A DNA stretch of 64,000 nt, from positions 3,718,501 to 3,782,500 of the forward strand of contig JAWNZC010000001.1 in NCBI GenBank assembly GCA_035771165.1, written 5' to 3'. Below the pieces are notes generated by a model. It had not been told where the DNA came from. It worked only from the letters and a program-made list of their open reading frames with translations, and made no database searches. Every line of letters begins with the position of its first letter. Positions within the stretch are counted from its first letter, which is position 1. The position numbers and the translations under genes were made by a program. Below, piece after piece: positions 43,569 through 58,500 of the stretch. The stretch comes from Paragorgia papillata. Taxonomy: Eukaryota; Cnidaria; Anthozoa; Scleralcyonacea; Coralliidae.

Positions 43569-46500
43569 CTATGTAAACGGAAAAGAAAGAAATGTGATGA
43601 GAAATGACACGATGATCCAGAGAGAACTGAGTTACAAGAGCGTTACAACAGCGTCAAATTCCTACTGTAATATGTGGTACTACACCTGAATATTGGCCTA
43701 CTGAACACGCTTTGGCGGGCTTCATTCAAAGCAAGAGCGGATCATTAGACGAGAAAAGATTAACAAAATAACACTCGTAAATAAAACTGTTTAACAAATA
43801 GATTACATATTTCCGCGCGTGTGTACTACTGTACTGTAATAAATAGATCACAGATTACGTCAGCATGTGAAGAACAAAAAAGTACGACACGAGCGAAGTC
43901 GAGTTGACTGGTGTTTTTTACACGTGACGTCTTCTGAATCTAATTGCGAGCAGTACATACAGTATACACACGCATTGAAAAATGTAATCTATTTGTTTTA
44001 TACAATAGAAATCCAAGCGGTTTATTGAAGGATTTTGGGGCATTAAAAAAAGAAAAGAAAAGAAGTGGAGTCACGCACTTGTCTCGCAATTCGCGCGATT
44101 AGCCAATAAAAATAAGAGTCCTCTTCGGTCACCTTTGCGAGACAAGTTGCAAGAAATGTTGAGCAGCGTAACACTCGTGCAACTGCAATGCAAGAGATTT
44201 AGCCGTTGCGAGGCAAGTTGCACGAAAAATTGTATAGTCTAAAACCCGGTCGCCTTTGGAACCAATATGAATACGGTATTATCAACTGAACTGCAAAGCC
44301 TTTTAACCGACAATATACAATTCGTACTCTGGTTCAGTATTTAGTCAATTCTCCAAGTATCTTTCTTGATAAGATTTTAAAATACAACACAAGACAACGC
44401 AATATAAGACTCGACTGCGTTTTTCACATTGTTGAATCTGATAGTAGCGCTCCATTATATTTTCACAAAATGAAGTATTACCTTGGTGAACTTTGGGTCA
44501 CAATTAACGCAGGCTCAAATATTCATATTTCCCGCCAAACGAGTTCACGGACATGGCGGAATACACATAAAAGAAGTATAAAGTTCAGGCTATTTTACCA
44601 AGGAAAATACTCCTTCAAACACAAAATGGTAAGTGACACACTATAAAGATATCTTACAGAAGTCAACAGTAGTTCTATTAGCGAACTGGGGTTAGAATTT
44701 GCTGAAATAATTTGTGTTAAAGTCGGTGGGTGGTTCGAACTAGCGATACTCCATGCTCGGTTGGGACTTCATATTCTTCATTCGCTGGGCAGTTGCCGTG
44801 ATAAACTCGATTTATTTATGTTGGAGTCACTGATAGTTTGACTACAAGTGTGGAAGATGACGTTTAACTCGATAGGTCGACTGAATTCTTATATTTCGGG
44901 TTTTGTTTATGCACCGTATTCCTAAAGATGGCCGCCATTTGTTGTGTTGGTCATTCAAAATTTCAAATATTTAAGCTTTCCAGCGTCGTTCCTGTGTGAA
45001 GCTTCTTTTTAATTATAAACACAAGAACGAGGTTGGAAAGGCTAATTTTGAGGCATATAAAAGAATTTAAATTGGTCCGTATGAATACGGTCATTACGGT
45101 GTATACTGTACAGTATATGAAGCAGGTCAGTACAACATTGTGTTGGCATGAACAAGGTTGTGCTATGAACGAGGTTGTGCTGGTCAGCATGAACAATGTT
45201 GTGCTGGTCAGCATAAACAATGTTGTGCTGGTCAGCATGAACAATGTTGTGTTGGTCAGCATGAACAATATTGTGTTGGTCAGCATGAACAATGTTGTGT
45301 TGGTCAGCATGAACAATGTTGAGCTGGTCAGCATGAACAATGTTGTGTTGGTCAGCATGAACAATGTTGAGCTGGTCAGCATGAACAATGTTATGTTGGT
45401 CAGCATGAACAAGGTTGTGTTGGTCAGCGTGAACAATGTTGTGTTGGTCAGCATGAACAATATTGTGTTGGTCAGCATGAACAAGGTTGTGTTGGTCAGC
45501 ATGAACAAGGTTGTGCTGGTCAACATGAACAAGGTTGAGCTGGTCAACATGAACAAGGTTGTGCTGGTCAGCATGAACAAGATTGTGTTGGTCAGCATGA
45601 ACAAGGTTGAGCTGGTCAGCATGAACAAGGTTGAGCTGGTCAGCATGAACAAGGTTGAGCTGGTCAGCATGAACAAGGTTGAGCTGGTCAGCATGAACAA
45701 GGTTGTGCTGGTCAGCATGAACAAGGTTGTGCTGGTCAGCATGAACAAGGTTGTGCTGGTCAGCATGAACAAGGTTGTGCTGGTCAGCACAAACAAGGTT
45801 GAGCTGATCATCAGTATAACTAGCATAACAACATTGTAATGGCCAGCATGAACAATGTTGTTCAGCCATGCATGATAACAATGTTGTTCAGCCCTGTAAC
45901 AAGTTGTGAAGTCCTTTTTCTAACTCAACAATCCTGCAACAACCTGTTACAACAAGCATGAACAATCTTGTTGCTTCATCATTGCTGAACAACATTGTTG
46001 AAACAAGGATGAACAGTATTGTGTCCAACAATGTTGCTTATGCATGACAACAATGTTTTTCAGGCTTGTTACGTGTCTAGTATTTGAACTATTACTAAAA
46101 ACAATAGGGTATGTTTTGCCGGTAAAATTACTCATTTGTTTACATACCGTAGCAGTTGTCAGTTGTTTTCGTACGTGTTTCTGACTCCTTCTACTGCTGT
46201 TCCTGCCAATCACAAATATTGCATTTGGTTCCACGCCAACTTCACAGTAAACAGTGACATCTTTTGCAGAGCCATACGCAGCGTGAATCGTGACTTTCAT
46301 CTAGTTAATATAAACAAAGCAAAAATATGAAGGGACGAGTATGAAGCTTATAGTCTTCCAAGAACCGTGTACTGGCTTGGGGATGATTTTTATAAAATTC
46401 TTAAATTAGTGTCTATGAAACGAAAATGAAATCCGTCTTCTTTGAAAGAACACTCTTAAAATGCCAAATCAACATCTTTTGCAGATTTTTGTTTCCTTGC

Positions 46501-49500
46501 TTCGTTGTTGAGATATTTTAATCTTGATGTCGTTGTTGCTATTATCAACGGTGGGTTATGTCGACACTGTATTACTTACGTTTTTCGTGAGGTTCCGGAG
46601 ATATTCGGTCTTGTGTCGTTGGATGTCGACGGTGGATAGACTGCCACAAAACGAGACCACGCCGAAGGGGAAGTTGTGTTCGGCCATCCAAAGCATGACT
46701 TGGTCTTTCTGAAAGTCTGGTCGACTTGTGACGTATATGATGAGGTAACCTTGGTCTTGCCAATGCCTGAAAGATATTCAGTATGTCTTATATCAAGTAT
46801 AAGCCAGTGATAGACTACAGGTCTTCGAGACGTTTGTGTTAGAGACGGTCTCCGACACCATATCATGGTCTGGAATCTCGGTGAAAGTCTTTGTTCTATC
46901 TTTCTGTTCAGGTTTATGCAAACCTGTGCACGGTGAGGACAATGTGTTTTTCGTATAATGAAGAAATCATCCAATAGCAGCGTTTGAGTTCAATCAATCA
47001 ACCGTCTTATTTAAATAGGCCGAAAACAAAAGATTTCTGCACTATGAAGACCGTACAAAAAACCACAGCTCATTATAGACGCTTCTAATAAAGTTTTTCG
47101 AGTTTCCAGACCATTGTTCTCGATTGACAATGGACACAAAGATCTCCAAGTCTATCATCAGAGTTCGGAGACTGTTTGAGTCTTGTAGACGGCTGGCCAA
47201 CCTCGATAAAAGTGTCTCAAAAACACCGTTGATGGCATTTTTTGTTACAAGCAGGCAACCATGCCAGATCGTATCGGATAGTATATACTTTGAACGTGAG
47301 GGGGGTTGCCAGCCGTAATTTTGAATTTATATACTAAAATTTATGGTTTTTTAAAAACACATTGGAATGGATGGGATTTCTGTGGAGTCATGCAAACTAC
47401 GTTGGTGTTCTATTTTGAATGGCTCACTTCAGAATGCATCCAATCAGCGTGCGTGAAGTTAAGATTAACCTAATTCGCATAACTCGCAATGATAAACAAA
47501 CAAGAAATATGGCGTAAATACACCTAAATATAACACTTCGAAGAAAAGCTACAACAACATAAGCTTGCAAAGAATCAGAAATTTATTGGATCTGGCAGCT
47601 ACAGGAAAGTCTCATATTCGTAAATTACCTCGTTTTATTTTGATAATTTGTCGATACCGCCATGCATCTACTGTTATAAAGCTGAGCTTTTATACTACAG
47701 TGTAGTGTTACTTATATTGTTCCTTAGACATTTAACTCACCGGTTCTGGCGGTTCAACAGTGCTATCTTGTGATACACGAAAGGCAACCGGTCTAGTCAT
47801 CTTGATCAATGTCTAAGCTACATTTTTATGGTGGTTGCCTACTTGTAACAAAACGTTGGCTGCTTGTTATGGCTGTTCTTCGAAGTGTTATATTTAGGTG
47901 AATTTGCGCCATGTTTCTTGTTTGTTTATCATTGTGAGTTATGCGAATTAGAATAATCAGAACTTCACGCACGCTGATTGGATGCATTCTGAATTTAGCA
48001 ATTCAAATAAAACACAAACGTATATTAGACGGCTCTTTACAGATATCCCATCCATCACACTGTACTTTAAAAAAGCTCTATATTTTAGTATATAAATCAA
48101 TAATTACAGATGGCAACCCCCCTCACCTTCAAAGTATGCACTATCCGATACGATTTGGCATGGTTGCCTGCTTGTAACAAAAAATGCCATCAAAAGTAAT
48201 ATTTTGAAGCCTTGGCCGGCCGTCTAGAGACCAAAGTGCCTCCAAGTGACAAGTCGGGCTGACGTTAGCCCGAATAAATTAAAATTATTTTATATACATA
48301 TAAATTAGCCCTTATGAACCCGTTTTCATGTGGGAAATTCAAAATAATTTTTACTTTAAAACGAGGTCATAAGGGATAATTTATATGCACATAAAAGAAT
48401 TATAATTCGGCGGCCTTTTTGGAATAAGGTCTATAGCGGGTATTTAACACTGATCTCAAGTGTGTTTAACCCTTTACTCTTTACTGGCCACAGTTGCTTT
48501 TTGTCTTCTTATTAATTTTACTCGTCAAGGGGAGAGCTCCCGGAAACCTGATCAATGAAGGGTTAACTATAGTTATGCGACGAGAGGATACATAAGGACC
48601 TTGCTGATTAAGCGAGAAAATATGGACGCACGGGTGGCGTGTGCTGTTAGGGCGCTGCCTCTCACCGCTGTAGTTAAGCCCAGCTGTTGGATGGGGTTAG
48701 TACTTGGATGGGTGACCGTCTGGGAATAACCCCGTTCTCGAACTTGAATTTCATGTGAGTAGAGTTTAGTTGGTCTCTCCTGTGCTTCGAGGGTTTTTCG
48801 CAGGGTTCTGCGGCTTTCCTCCCTCCGTAAAATCAACACTTAGGTCTTAGCTTATGTCGTGCACTTTTAACATGAGCCTCTGGCTCGGATGATTGGGCGA
48901 CCACATCCTGTGTTTAACGACGTTAAATAAATCATTACTCCTTACCGAACAACATCGACAGCTCCAGGTTGAACTTTAGCGTGTCTACCCCGGATGGAAA
49001 CACTGGCCGAGAATGCACCATCTATACTGAACACAACGGCTTCAGTTTGGGGAGGTAATACTGCCAGATTACAGTCAACCGTAGTGTGATCCCCTCTGAC
49101 AAATGAAAAATAGAAACAATTAGAAATAAATCATGCATCTGGTAATGGTCCTCGAACATCATGTACTCTCAGTCAGCAGCACTATCAGCAATATGGTGTC
49201 TCTGGTTGGCTACCACCAACACTAGGTATTTTTTTTATGGATAACGACCACCACAGCCATGCAGGTTATTATTACTGGTTAGCCACAACCAATCACCACT
49301 GTGCATATTGTAATTGGTCAACCATTACAAACTCCCACAATCACGCATGTTGGGACAAATAAGCACAACCAGCCACCATGATCAGCCATTACCGCCATCG
49401 TGCATGTTGTTCCTTGTCATTCGTCATCAACCTCCCCAATCATCCGTGCTGTCACCTACCACAAACACGGATGTTGTTATTTACTGGTTAGCTACCGGCA

Positions 49501-52500
49501 ACAACCACCGTCACACATGCCGTTTATGGTAAACCATCATTATTGCCATACCCGCTGTTGGTCAACCACTACCAACCACCACCATAGCAATACATGCTGT
49601 TTAGTCGTTTATGGTTAATCATCATGCATGTTGTATGTTCAGACACCACCATATCACTACCACGTGTTCCCACTGGTCAGTCGACACCATACTGGTCATT
49701 CATCATCCAGTACAGTCACACGCATGCAGTTGGTCATCACCACCACTCCTGTGCATTCTGTTCCTGATCAGTCATCACCATTAATAACATAATGGTGTCA
49801 ATTCTTACCTAACGACCATCTTTACCGGGTATATACCGACATCCAGCCTTCTCGCCTCAGGAACTGTGAAAGACGCGCGTCCGCCACTTCCAGTGATCAC
49901 TGTATCAATCATGTTCCATTCTCCGGCCGGAGGATAACACATAATGTAAATATCAACCTAGAAAAGACGTTGATTGCTAATTTATTAAGGTGGCTTGATA
50001 GAAAAATAACGTTTTGCAGTATACATTTGTGCCTCATTCTAGTTCCTTGCATAGCTCTATTGTCAGTGCTGATAATTGAAAAGTTTTACACTTGCAGCAT
50101 TTGCGTATCTGGACAAATCACATTCATTGTAATATGCTAATTTAATGGAAATTAGGATTTCTGAACTCACTAGAACAAAGATTTCACCCCTCCTGAAAAC
50201 TGCGCACTGTCTAATAATTTTCAAGACTGGGCCGTGCAAGGAACTAGACCGAAGCACGAAACGTTTTAGAGGGAGAAATCTGATTGTTTATAGGTTTTTG
50301 CTATCGGGCCACCTTAAGATTATTTCAGCTCGCGCAACATTAGACTCGATTTGCAGCCCTCTCCCGGGTTCCGGTATACTTGCCTCCACTGGATGAGACG
50401 GCTGGACGCGTGAGCCACAGAACGTGTCTGTGACGTATTGCATAAATTAATTTCATGATATCAAAGCCCATAGAAGCTGACTGAAATATAAGCGACTTTG
50501 CTAATCATGTAGCCTAAATGACGAAAACATCTTGGTAATTAACCAATTTCTTTAGAGCTTCCGTTGTAAATCTTTTAGACCATTAATCTCAAACGTTTCT
50601 AAAATGTGATCGCATGCCTCACTCATCAGCACTCTATGGATCGCCGTTTTGAACTAACGGGGTAATATATGCCTGCTGAAAATGTATGTGATTGGTGCAA
50701 ACCGACAATGACAAGCTCATGGGTCCAAGCCGTGATTTCGGGGGAGATGAGTACCGGATCCGAGATATGGCTGGGAATCGAGCCTAGTGCAACATGCGCT
50801 CAAAACATTCAGTAAGTAAAAAGTATTACTCGATGCAGTTTCTCAAATACCAATGAGCCGTGTATGTTATTTTAACTTAAGCCCTATAGCCCTGCCACTT
50901 TACCTGTAATCAGGTATTGTGGGCCCCGGGGCAAAATATCGATTTTGGACCCCTATGACGTCACATGTATTAGGGTTGTGTTAAAGTGTTTTCAGTTAGA
51001 CTCTGCGCACCCACCCACGCTTTCTATGGCTCCGCGCTTTCTTACGTCAAAAACTGGAATATCAAAAATTTGATGGGGGCGGCCAACTTGCCTTCCCTGC
51101 TCCTCTACTTCTTAGCGGCTCTGCTTGTAACGTGCGATGTTGTTGTGTAAATTGTTGCTTTTATTCATGTTTGTTTTAATTTACCTTAAAGTGTATAATG
51201 AAGACGTTTTGGGGCGCACGGCCTGGATGTAATTATTCGCCATTCCTTACTGTTTGCACATTACCTTCTCTCCTGTTAAGGCCGCAACATCCAGTGGTCC
51301 GTAGGTGAACCGTGCCGCAATGATTTGATTAGAACCCTCCACGGCTATAGCATCGTTAGCTCGATGATTTGCCGCCAAGTTCTGTTTAAGAAACGGAAAA
51401 TTAACGTGGTTACTTACCGTTTTGAATTCTCAAATCAATTTTTAACATAGAGCAGTTTGTAAATAGACTTCTATGATAAATGCTTATAATTGGTCGTGGT
51501 TCTAAATGTTTGCACTTGCTTGTCGTGGACAAGGATAATTTTCCCTACTTTATCGTATCCTACCTTAATATATCCTAGCCCAACCTCGTAGTCTAAAGCC
51601 TAACTTTACCTTTGCCTAACTCAATTCTCCATTACTATTCTCCCTTGCCCCATTCTATCCTTCCCATTCTATCCTATCCTTCCCTATTCTGTTCCTATCC
51701 TTCCCTATTCTGTTCAAATCTTCCCTATTCTGTTCCTATCCTTCCCTATTCTGTTCCAATCCTTCCCTATTCTGTTCCTATCCTTCCCTATTATGTTCCT
51801 ATCCTTCCCTATTCTGTTCCGATCCTTCCCTATTCTGTTCCGATCCTTCCCTATTCTGTTCCGATCCTTCCCTATTCTGTTCCAATCCTTCCCTATTCTG
51901 TTCTATCCCTTCCCTATTGTATTCCTATCCTTCCCTATTGTATTCCTATCATTTCATTTCTATTCTATTGTTCTCTATTTTACTCCTATTGCTATCCTGT
52001 CATCTCCCATTCTCCTCCATTCTACTCTAGTATTCAGTTCTGTTCAACCATGTCCTATCCTACTCTATTCTGTTCCAACTTGCAAGCCGTCAAATGATGG
52101 ACTGCGAATAAGCCGAAACAATGTTGTGAGTTTTTGTGGTGTAGGTGCCAACCGTATCAAAGATTCCTTTGTAAAAAATACCCTTACCTTTATTTTATAA
52201 GAGGTCCTTTTCTTCTGCCATTTCTCTAGTTTACTGGGACTATGAAATGTGGACAACCTTCGCTCGCGCCTAGCGTAACCTGAACAATCCATCTCATTAC
52301 CGCTGATATCAAGAATCTACAAGACAAGAGAAGCTATGATCAGGTATCGCAAAGTAGGCTTTCTCAAACTCTTTCTCAAAGTCCGTCTTGGCACACATCC
52401 CGCCCCCACATCCAGTTTGCCGTTTGGTGTTAGAAGTTGGGACAATTTGCACATTTAGATTGAAACCTCTGTGATTATTGAAAATTTACAATAATTGTAA

Positions 52501-55500
52501 ACTACTGCAGCAAAAAAAAATACTATATGACATTCAAAAACTCATTAATAATTCATGGCAAATTCAAAAGAAATTAAAGTTTAATCAGTGTCTTTATATG
52601 TGATAAAGATACCTCCTGATTTACATAAACTTTAGCTTTGACTTTCTCGGCTTAGACAAGGTTATTTTTCAAACTTACTACGCCAATGAACTTACCAAGT
52701 GGTTCGTTTCTGAAGCCGTTCAATAAACTCGCAGTTCGTGTTTTATCAGATATAAAAACACTCGGCTTCGCCTCGTGTCTTTATATCTGATAAAGCACTC
52801 CTGCTCGTTTATTAAACAGTACATAAGAAATACAAGAACTAATCCAAAGCTAATAAATAGCTATCTTCTTGTTACACAAGAAGAAACAATTTTCTATTTA
52901 ATTAGAGCAGTTACTCATTAATGTGTTGAATCCGCCATGTTGATTTTCTTGTCATATAAAATGTTCGTGCTTTAAACGACGAAGAAAGCAAAAATCTTTG
53001 CTTCTTTCTCTTAAAATTCATAGCAAACCAAAGAAAAATACTTAGGTGGCTCCATACAGTTTCTTGAAAAATGGAAAATACAAGTTTGAGAGTCCAAAAC
53101 ACGTATACATAAACAATTCGGGAAAAGAATAAAACTAAATGTTATGCATAATTAAACAGTCTGACAATCAAAAACTGTTACCAAATAAATACCAACAGTT
53201 GTTGCTATGGCAACAATGACGTTTCAAAATGGCTGCCAATTACCTTTCAAAGTAATTTAATTCGAAAAAAACTTTGGTGACCCCCAATTTTTTTTTCATT
53301 AAAACTTTTCTTGAAGTATGAGTAATCAATATGCCGATTTTAAAAAAATTCTGTAGAAGGAATAATTTTTTTCTCGGGAAAATCATGTTTGTTAATTTTT
53401 TTTTAATTTCGTTCTACAGAATTTTTTTTAAATCGGCCTATCGATTACTCATACTTCAAGGAAAGTTTTAATGAAAAAAGTTGGGGGTCACCAAAGTTTT
53501 TTTCGAATTAAATTAGTTTGAAGGGTAATTGGCAGCCATTTTGAAACGTCATTGTTGCCATAGCAACAACTGTTGCTATTTATTTGGTAGCAGTTTTTGA
53601 TTGTCAGACTGTTTAACTATGCATAACATTTAGTTTTATTCTTTTCCCGAATTGTTTAATCACGTGTTTTGGACTCTCAAACTTGTATTTTCCATTTTTC
53701 AAGAAACTGTATGGAGCCACCTTATGGTATACCAAAAGCATTTATTCATGAGATAATGCAAACTCCAGACCTTTTGGCGTTGAAAACGTTTACCTGAAAC
53801 CGCAAACGTGTAACAGCGGTTAGACGTTAGCCGTAAAAGAAACAAACGTCAAACAAAATGTCTCTATTATTGAATTGAATTAACGTACAAACGCAACCTC
53901 GTCCCCAGGGCCATTTGTGGGGGCTGGGCCAAGATGGCGGCCAAGAGCAAATGGCCCTGGCACAGGCTGAGCTATCACCACATCTGATTGGTCGTGATAA
54001 CATTGGATGTTTTACGTATTCTGATTGGTGGAAACAAGGCGAGAGGCAGGCTAACTCGCGGGCATTTGTTTATAGGGCTCAAATAGTCAAATTATATTAA
54101 ATAAGTGATACCAGAATTGCCGGCTATTAAAAACAACTTCAAAATGAATGAAAATGTGAGGAAAGCTGGCGAAACACCCATAAAAACGTCGGAAGAATAT
54201 GCAATGATGGGTCGTTTCGTCTCTATGCCCTGGCTGCCATACAACGAAGTCCATGGGACGGCAATTTAGAGTGTTTTACAAATCGGGCGAACGAAAGACT
54301 TGGTGAACAAAGTCAAAAAGTATTTTGCCTGCGAAAGGAAAGTACACCACAGGGCAGAATTTACGTGTTTGGCCATTGAGAAGCAGGCCTTTTTCAAACA
54401 AGAATTCTCGACTAAACGAAGCCTAAATGTTTTCAAAACGCTGAATTGAATCCACCGAAAACTCACGAAAACAAGGCGGCCCGGCCAGACAACGGCAATC
54501 CAGTTTCTTGCGAATTTGGTACAACGGTGAAGCAAATGATAAATAATAAGCATTTACAGATATTTATTAAAAGTGTATTTATTTTCATAATTCGACAATG
54601 TATTTGGAAATTAATGTTTTGATTGTTTTCAGTTTGGGTCAGTCAAGCTGAACTGAATATTCAGAAAAAATTGAGCCTGACTAGGCGTGATAAACTTAGT
54701 GAAGACTGGGTCCGAGTCAAAAATGCGTCAAAATATGGCGCATTTTTTGCAGCCTGTGCCAGGGCTATTTGTTCCCGCCATTTTGTTTTTGGCCGCCATC
54801 TTGGCCCAGCCCCCACAAATGGCCCTGGGGACGAGGTTGCGTACAAACGAAGACTGATATTGAGCCAGCGGTCTACAAATCTATAATCTTTGGCACTTTC
54901 TGATAGGAATTGCTTAACTCTTTCATGCGTATTATTGTTATCGAACAACTTGATCTTGTTACTCGGTCTGACACCAAACGTTTTTACTCGTCAAGGGGAG
55001 ACGTCTTGTAAAGCTATGCGTGAAAGGGTTAACTCTTTCGTGCACGGCTTTACAAGACTTCTGGATTAATGGATTTTCCCTGTGACGAGTAAAATGGTCT
55101 GGTAATGAGTCAGAGTAAAATACATAAAACGCGAGAGTCGGTTGATGATAATATTAAACAATTCCTAATACCAGAAAGTGCCTAAGATTATAAATTTACA
55201 AAAGCCAAATGTGAAAATTAAATAGGCGCTTTATAGGAGTCATAGCCTCCTCCACAGGCAACTCTGTGTGCATGGCTTCCCAGAACTGTGACTTCTACTG
55301 TACGTTCTATTTCAACTGTACGGGCAATGATGTTTTGGTCGAGATCTTGACTTTATTTCAATGTGACTTCTACTGTACGGGCAATGATGTTTGGTCGAGA
55401 TCTTGACTTTATTTCAACAGTACGGGCAATATTTTGGTCACGAGATATTCAATTTGGCCGAGCATGAAAGGAAACGGAAGGGATTGGGAGCAGGAAAGCG

Positions 55501-58500
55501 AAATCAATCCCTTCCGTTTCCTTTCGTGCTTGGCCAAATTGAATATCTCGACCGAAATATTGCCCGTACCGTTGATATAAAGTCAAGATCTCGACCAAAA
55601 CATCATTGCCCGTACAGTAGAAGTCACAGTTCTGGGGAAGCCACACAGAGTTGCCTGCGGAGGAGACTATAAGAGTCAGAATATTCCACCACAGGAAGAA
55701 TTACCGAGGAATCAATTTTAACAAAATTTTTAATTTTTTAATCTACCTGACGAATCAAGAAAGCAACGACATCTTTCGACTCCCAGTAACTGATGTGAAG
55801 CAGCGGGCACAACACGGGCAGCGGTATCTGCTGTAAACCTTTTGGGTTGTATAAAGCGTAGTCGAGTCTGTCGTTACCCCACCATTCTTGTACCCCTAGA
55901 GAAAGAACAAATAGGAAGAGATTACATTAAAGTATTGAGTAAGTCTGAAAGTGTTGTTTAATAATTATGAGGCGAATCCAGATGACCTGAGGACGTTCTG
56001 TTGATCCGTAATTTAGATCAGATCAACCCCAACCTCGTACCCAGGGTCTTATCTCCGCTGCTCCGCCTGGGTACGAGGTTGGATCAACCCTTGAGTACGC
56101 GGCATGGCAATCCCATAATTCACTTAAACAACGGCATTGAAATAATTCAAACACGCGCGCCAAAAATAATTTATAATTAATGCGACTTTTGGAAAAGCCA
56201 ACTCGAGTATTTTGTAAGACTCCTTTGCGGATCTCCTAAAAGCGATGTCAGATCTATCGCATAAGTTGCATGGTTGCAGCACCTATTGCTATCACGTTTA
56301 GACGGTTTAGATGATCGTAATACATTTACAATTACAAATTCAAGTGGAGTGGAGTGAAGCGATGTGATGTAACGTGAAGTGGAGTGAAGAAAGAAGAGAA
56401 GGGAAGAGAAGAGAGGAGAAGAGCAGGGAAGAGAAGAGAAGAGATGAGATGAGACGTGGAGTGGAGTGAAGTGGACTAAAGTGAAGTGAAATAACGGGAA
56501 GTGAGGTAAAGTGGAGCAAAGCCAAGTAGAGTGAAGTGGAGTGGAGTGAAACGAAGTGGAGTGACGTGAAGTGAAACGGAGTGGAATGAAGCGAAGTGAA
56601 GTCATCTGACGGGAAGTGAAGTCATCTGACGGGAAGTGGAGTAGAACGAGATAAAGTAACGTGACGGAATGTGAGGAGAAGTGGCGCAAAGTTTGGAGTT
56701 TTTTTTAGTGGATTGGGTGTGGGATGCGCTGAGAGGAGACAATTCCGAAACAAAACATACTAAGTTAAAGGGTTAAGTTATCAGTTGGGACTTATCCTGT
56801 CCGTTGCCATTTATTTTAAATTATTTTATGTACCTGTATTGTGTTTTTTTGTTATTGGCAGCAAACATTTCACTAAACTAAACTAAACTAAACTTAAACT
56901 ACCACACCTAAAAACGCACAGTCTGATCAGCTCTGATATCAGATCTGTTCAGAGAAATGTAGCGACCCTTGATACAGCCTGACAGCTACAGAATGTACCA
57001 GCGCTGATGTATAAACATTTAGTTAGAATTTCTAACAGACTGCAACAGCTCCGTAGACAACATACCTGTTCAGTCTGTTATATACAGCACTGACCGTGTC
57101 AGGCTGATACAGTTTGACAGAATTTGTTCTGAACAGTCTGCTGTAGCTGCAGGTATGATACAGATTTATAAAATAACATGTATACTACGCGGGCCCTGAT
57201 TGGTCAATTGTCGTGTTTGGATCAGAGTATCCAAACACGGAAAATTCCCGCCAAAACGATTTTTTTTAAATGTCGGACAGTATATCATATTCACTTGAGA
57301 TTATTTTATAAAAGAAATACCAAATGGTTTTTCCCGTGTTTGGAGACTCTTATCCAAACACTTGGGAAATTGCTCGACTTTCGAAAAGCTAAAAACACTC
57401 GCCTACGGCTCGTGTTTTGTTACGCTTTTCTCCAGTCTCGCAATTTCCCGCGTGTTTGGATCAGAGTATCCAAACACGGAAAACCATTTGGTATTTCTTT
57501 AATGATACCATAGGTGTATCATAGCTGATACTGCAACAGGCTGTATCAGGGGTCGCTACATTTTTCTGAAGAGATCTGACATCATTCTGACATAGGGTGT
57601 GCGTTTTTGCGTGTGTACGTTGTCATAAAAAAAATGTGGGTCGAGACTATTGTTCCCACGTGGTCGTGCTTCGTTGCACAACACGTGACAAGCAACGTGG
57701 CAAAACTAACCTTGACGGGTCTCCTCAGAAACGGAGGAGTCGTACATCTCCCCAGAAAAGCCACTACTTGTGCTCATGTTGCTCCCCGTTCGTTCGACTT
57801 TTTTCTTCATACCGTATTGTGTTTTCTCGCTGAACAGATCTCCTCGACTATTGATGCACGCCGTTACACTGTTATTGACGCCATCTCCGAGAGGGGACCT
57901 TTGATAACGAGGAACACTCACTGCAGGAATCTGAGAGAACTTGGGCACGATTAATGGCTCGATCCGGGATGACAGGGGATCGGACGGGTGAAACAGGTTA
58001 TAAAATTGACCACAGACTGGCTTCACTGGTGGACCTAACAAAATTAAAGTCGCAATGTAAAGGTAAGATGTGTACTCAATCAGAAACTGTATATAAGATG
58101 TAATAGTCTAAACAGAGCAAGAATTCTTTCTCCAATTTCAAAACACCGACAGGGGATGAAAATAGAAAATAACGGATAAAGGACTGGGGGCTAATCATCC
58201 TTACTTGCAGCCAGTGGCTGAATTGCGAAGGACGCAGATCAACGTGGCCGTGTCGAGGCATATCAAAGGCGCTCCAAGCAGCCGCCAACGACACAGTTCA
58301 GACCACGGATCACAGCTAAGATGTTAGGTGTTGATTTTATGAAGGGAGGAAAACCGGAGAACCCGGCGAAAAACCCTCGAAGCACAGGAGAGATCAACTA
58401 CAACTCTACTTCACATGAGTCCAAGCCCAACAACGGGGTCATTCCCAAGCGGTCACCCATCCAAGTACTAACCCCGTCTAACCGGGCTTAACGTTTTTCT

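Noticed and set aside
44600..44640. Plus-strand first exon ending ATG|GTAAGT, as in ribosomal protein genes
   Set aside because: Good local splice site, but no plus-strand coding exon was recognised downstream, and the site lies within an intron of the minus-strand PITPNM gene.
45033..45881. Frames of 268-287 codons on both strands
   Set aside because: Artefact of a 24-bp minisatellite inside the last PITPNM intron.
50581..50640. Possible third hammerhead (CTGATGA ... GAAAC, minus strand)
   Set aside because: The intervening sequence does not form a proper stem II and there is no stem III or cleavage triplet.
54266..54553. 95-codon minus-strand frame as a transposase
   Set aside because: It lies inside a 946-bp inverted-repeat element but shows no transposase motif and is near the chance length.
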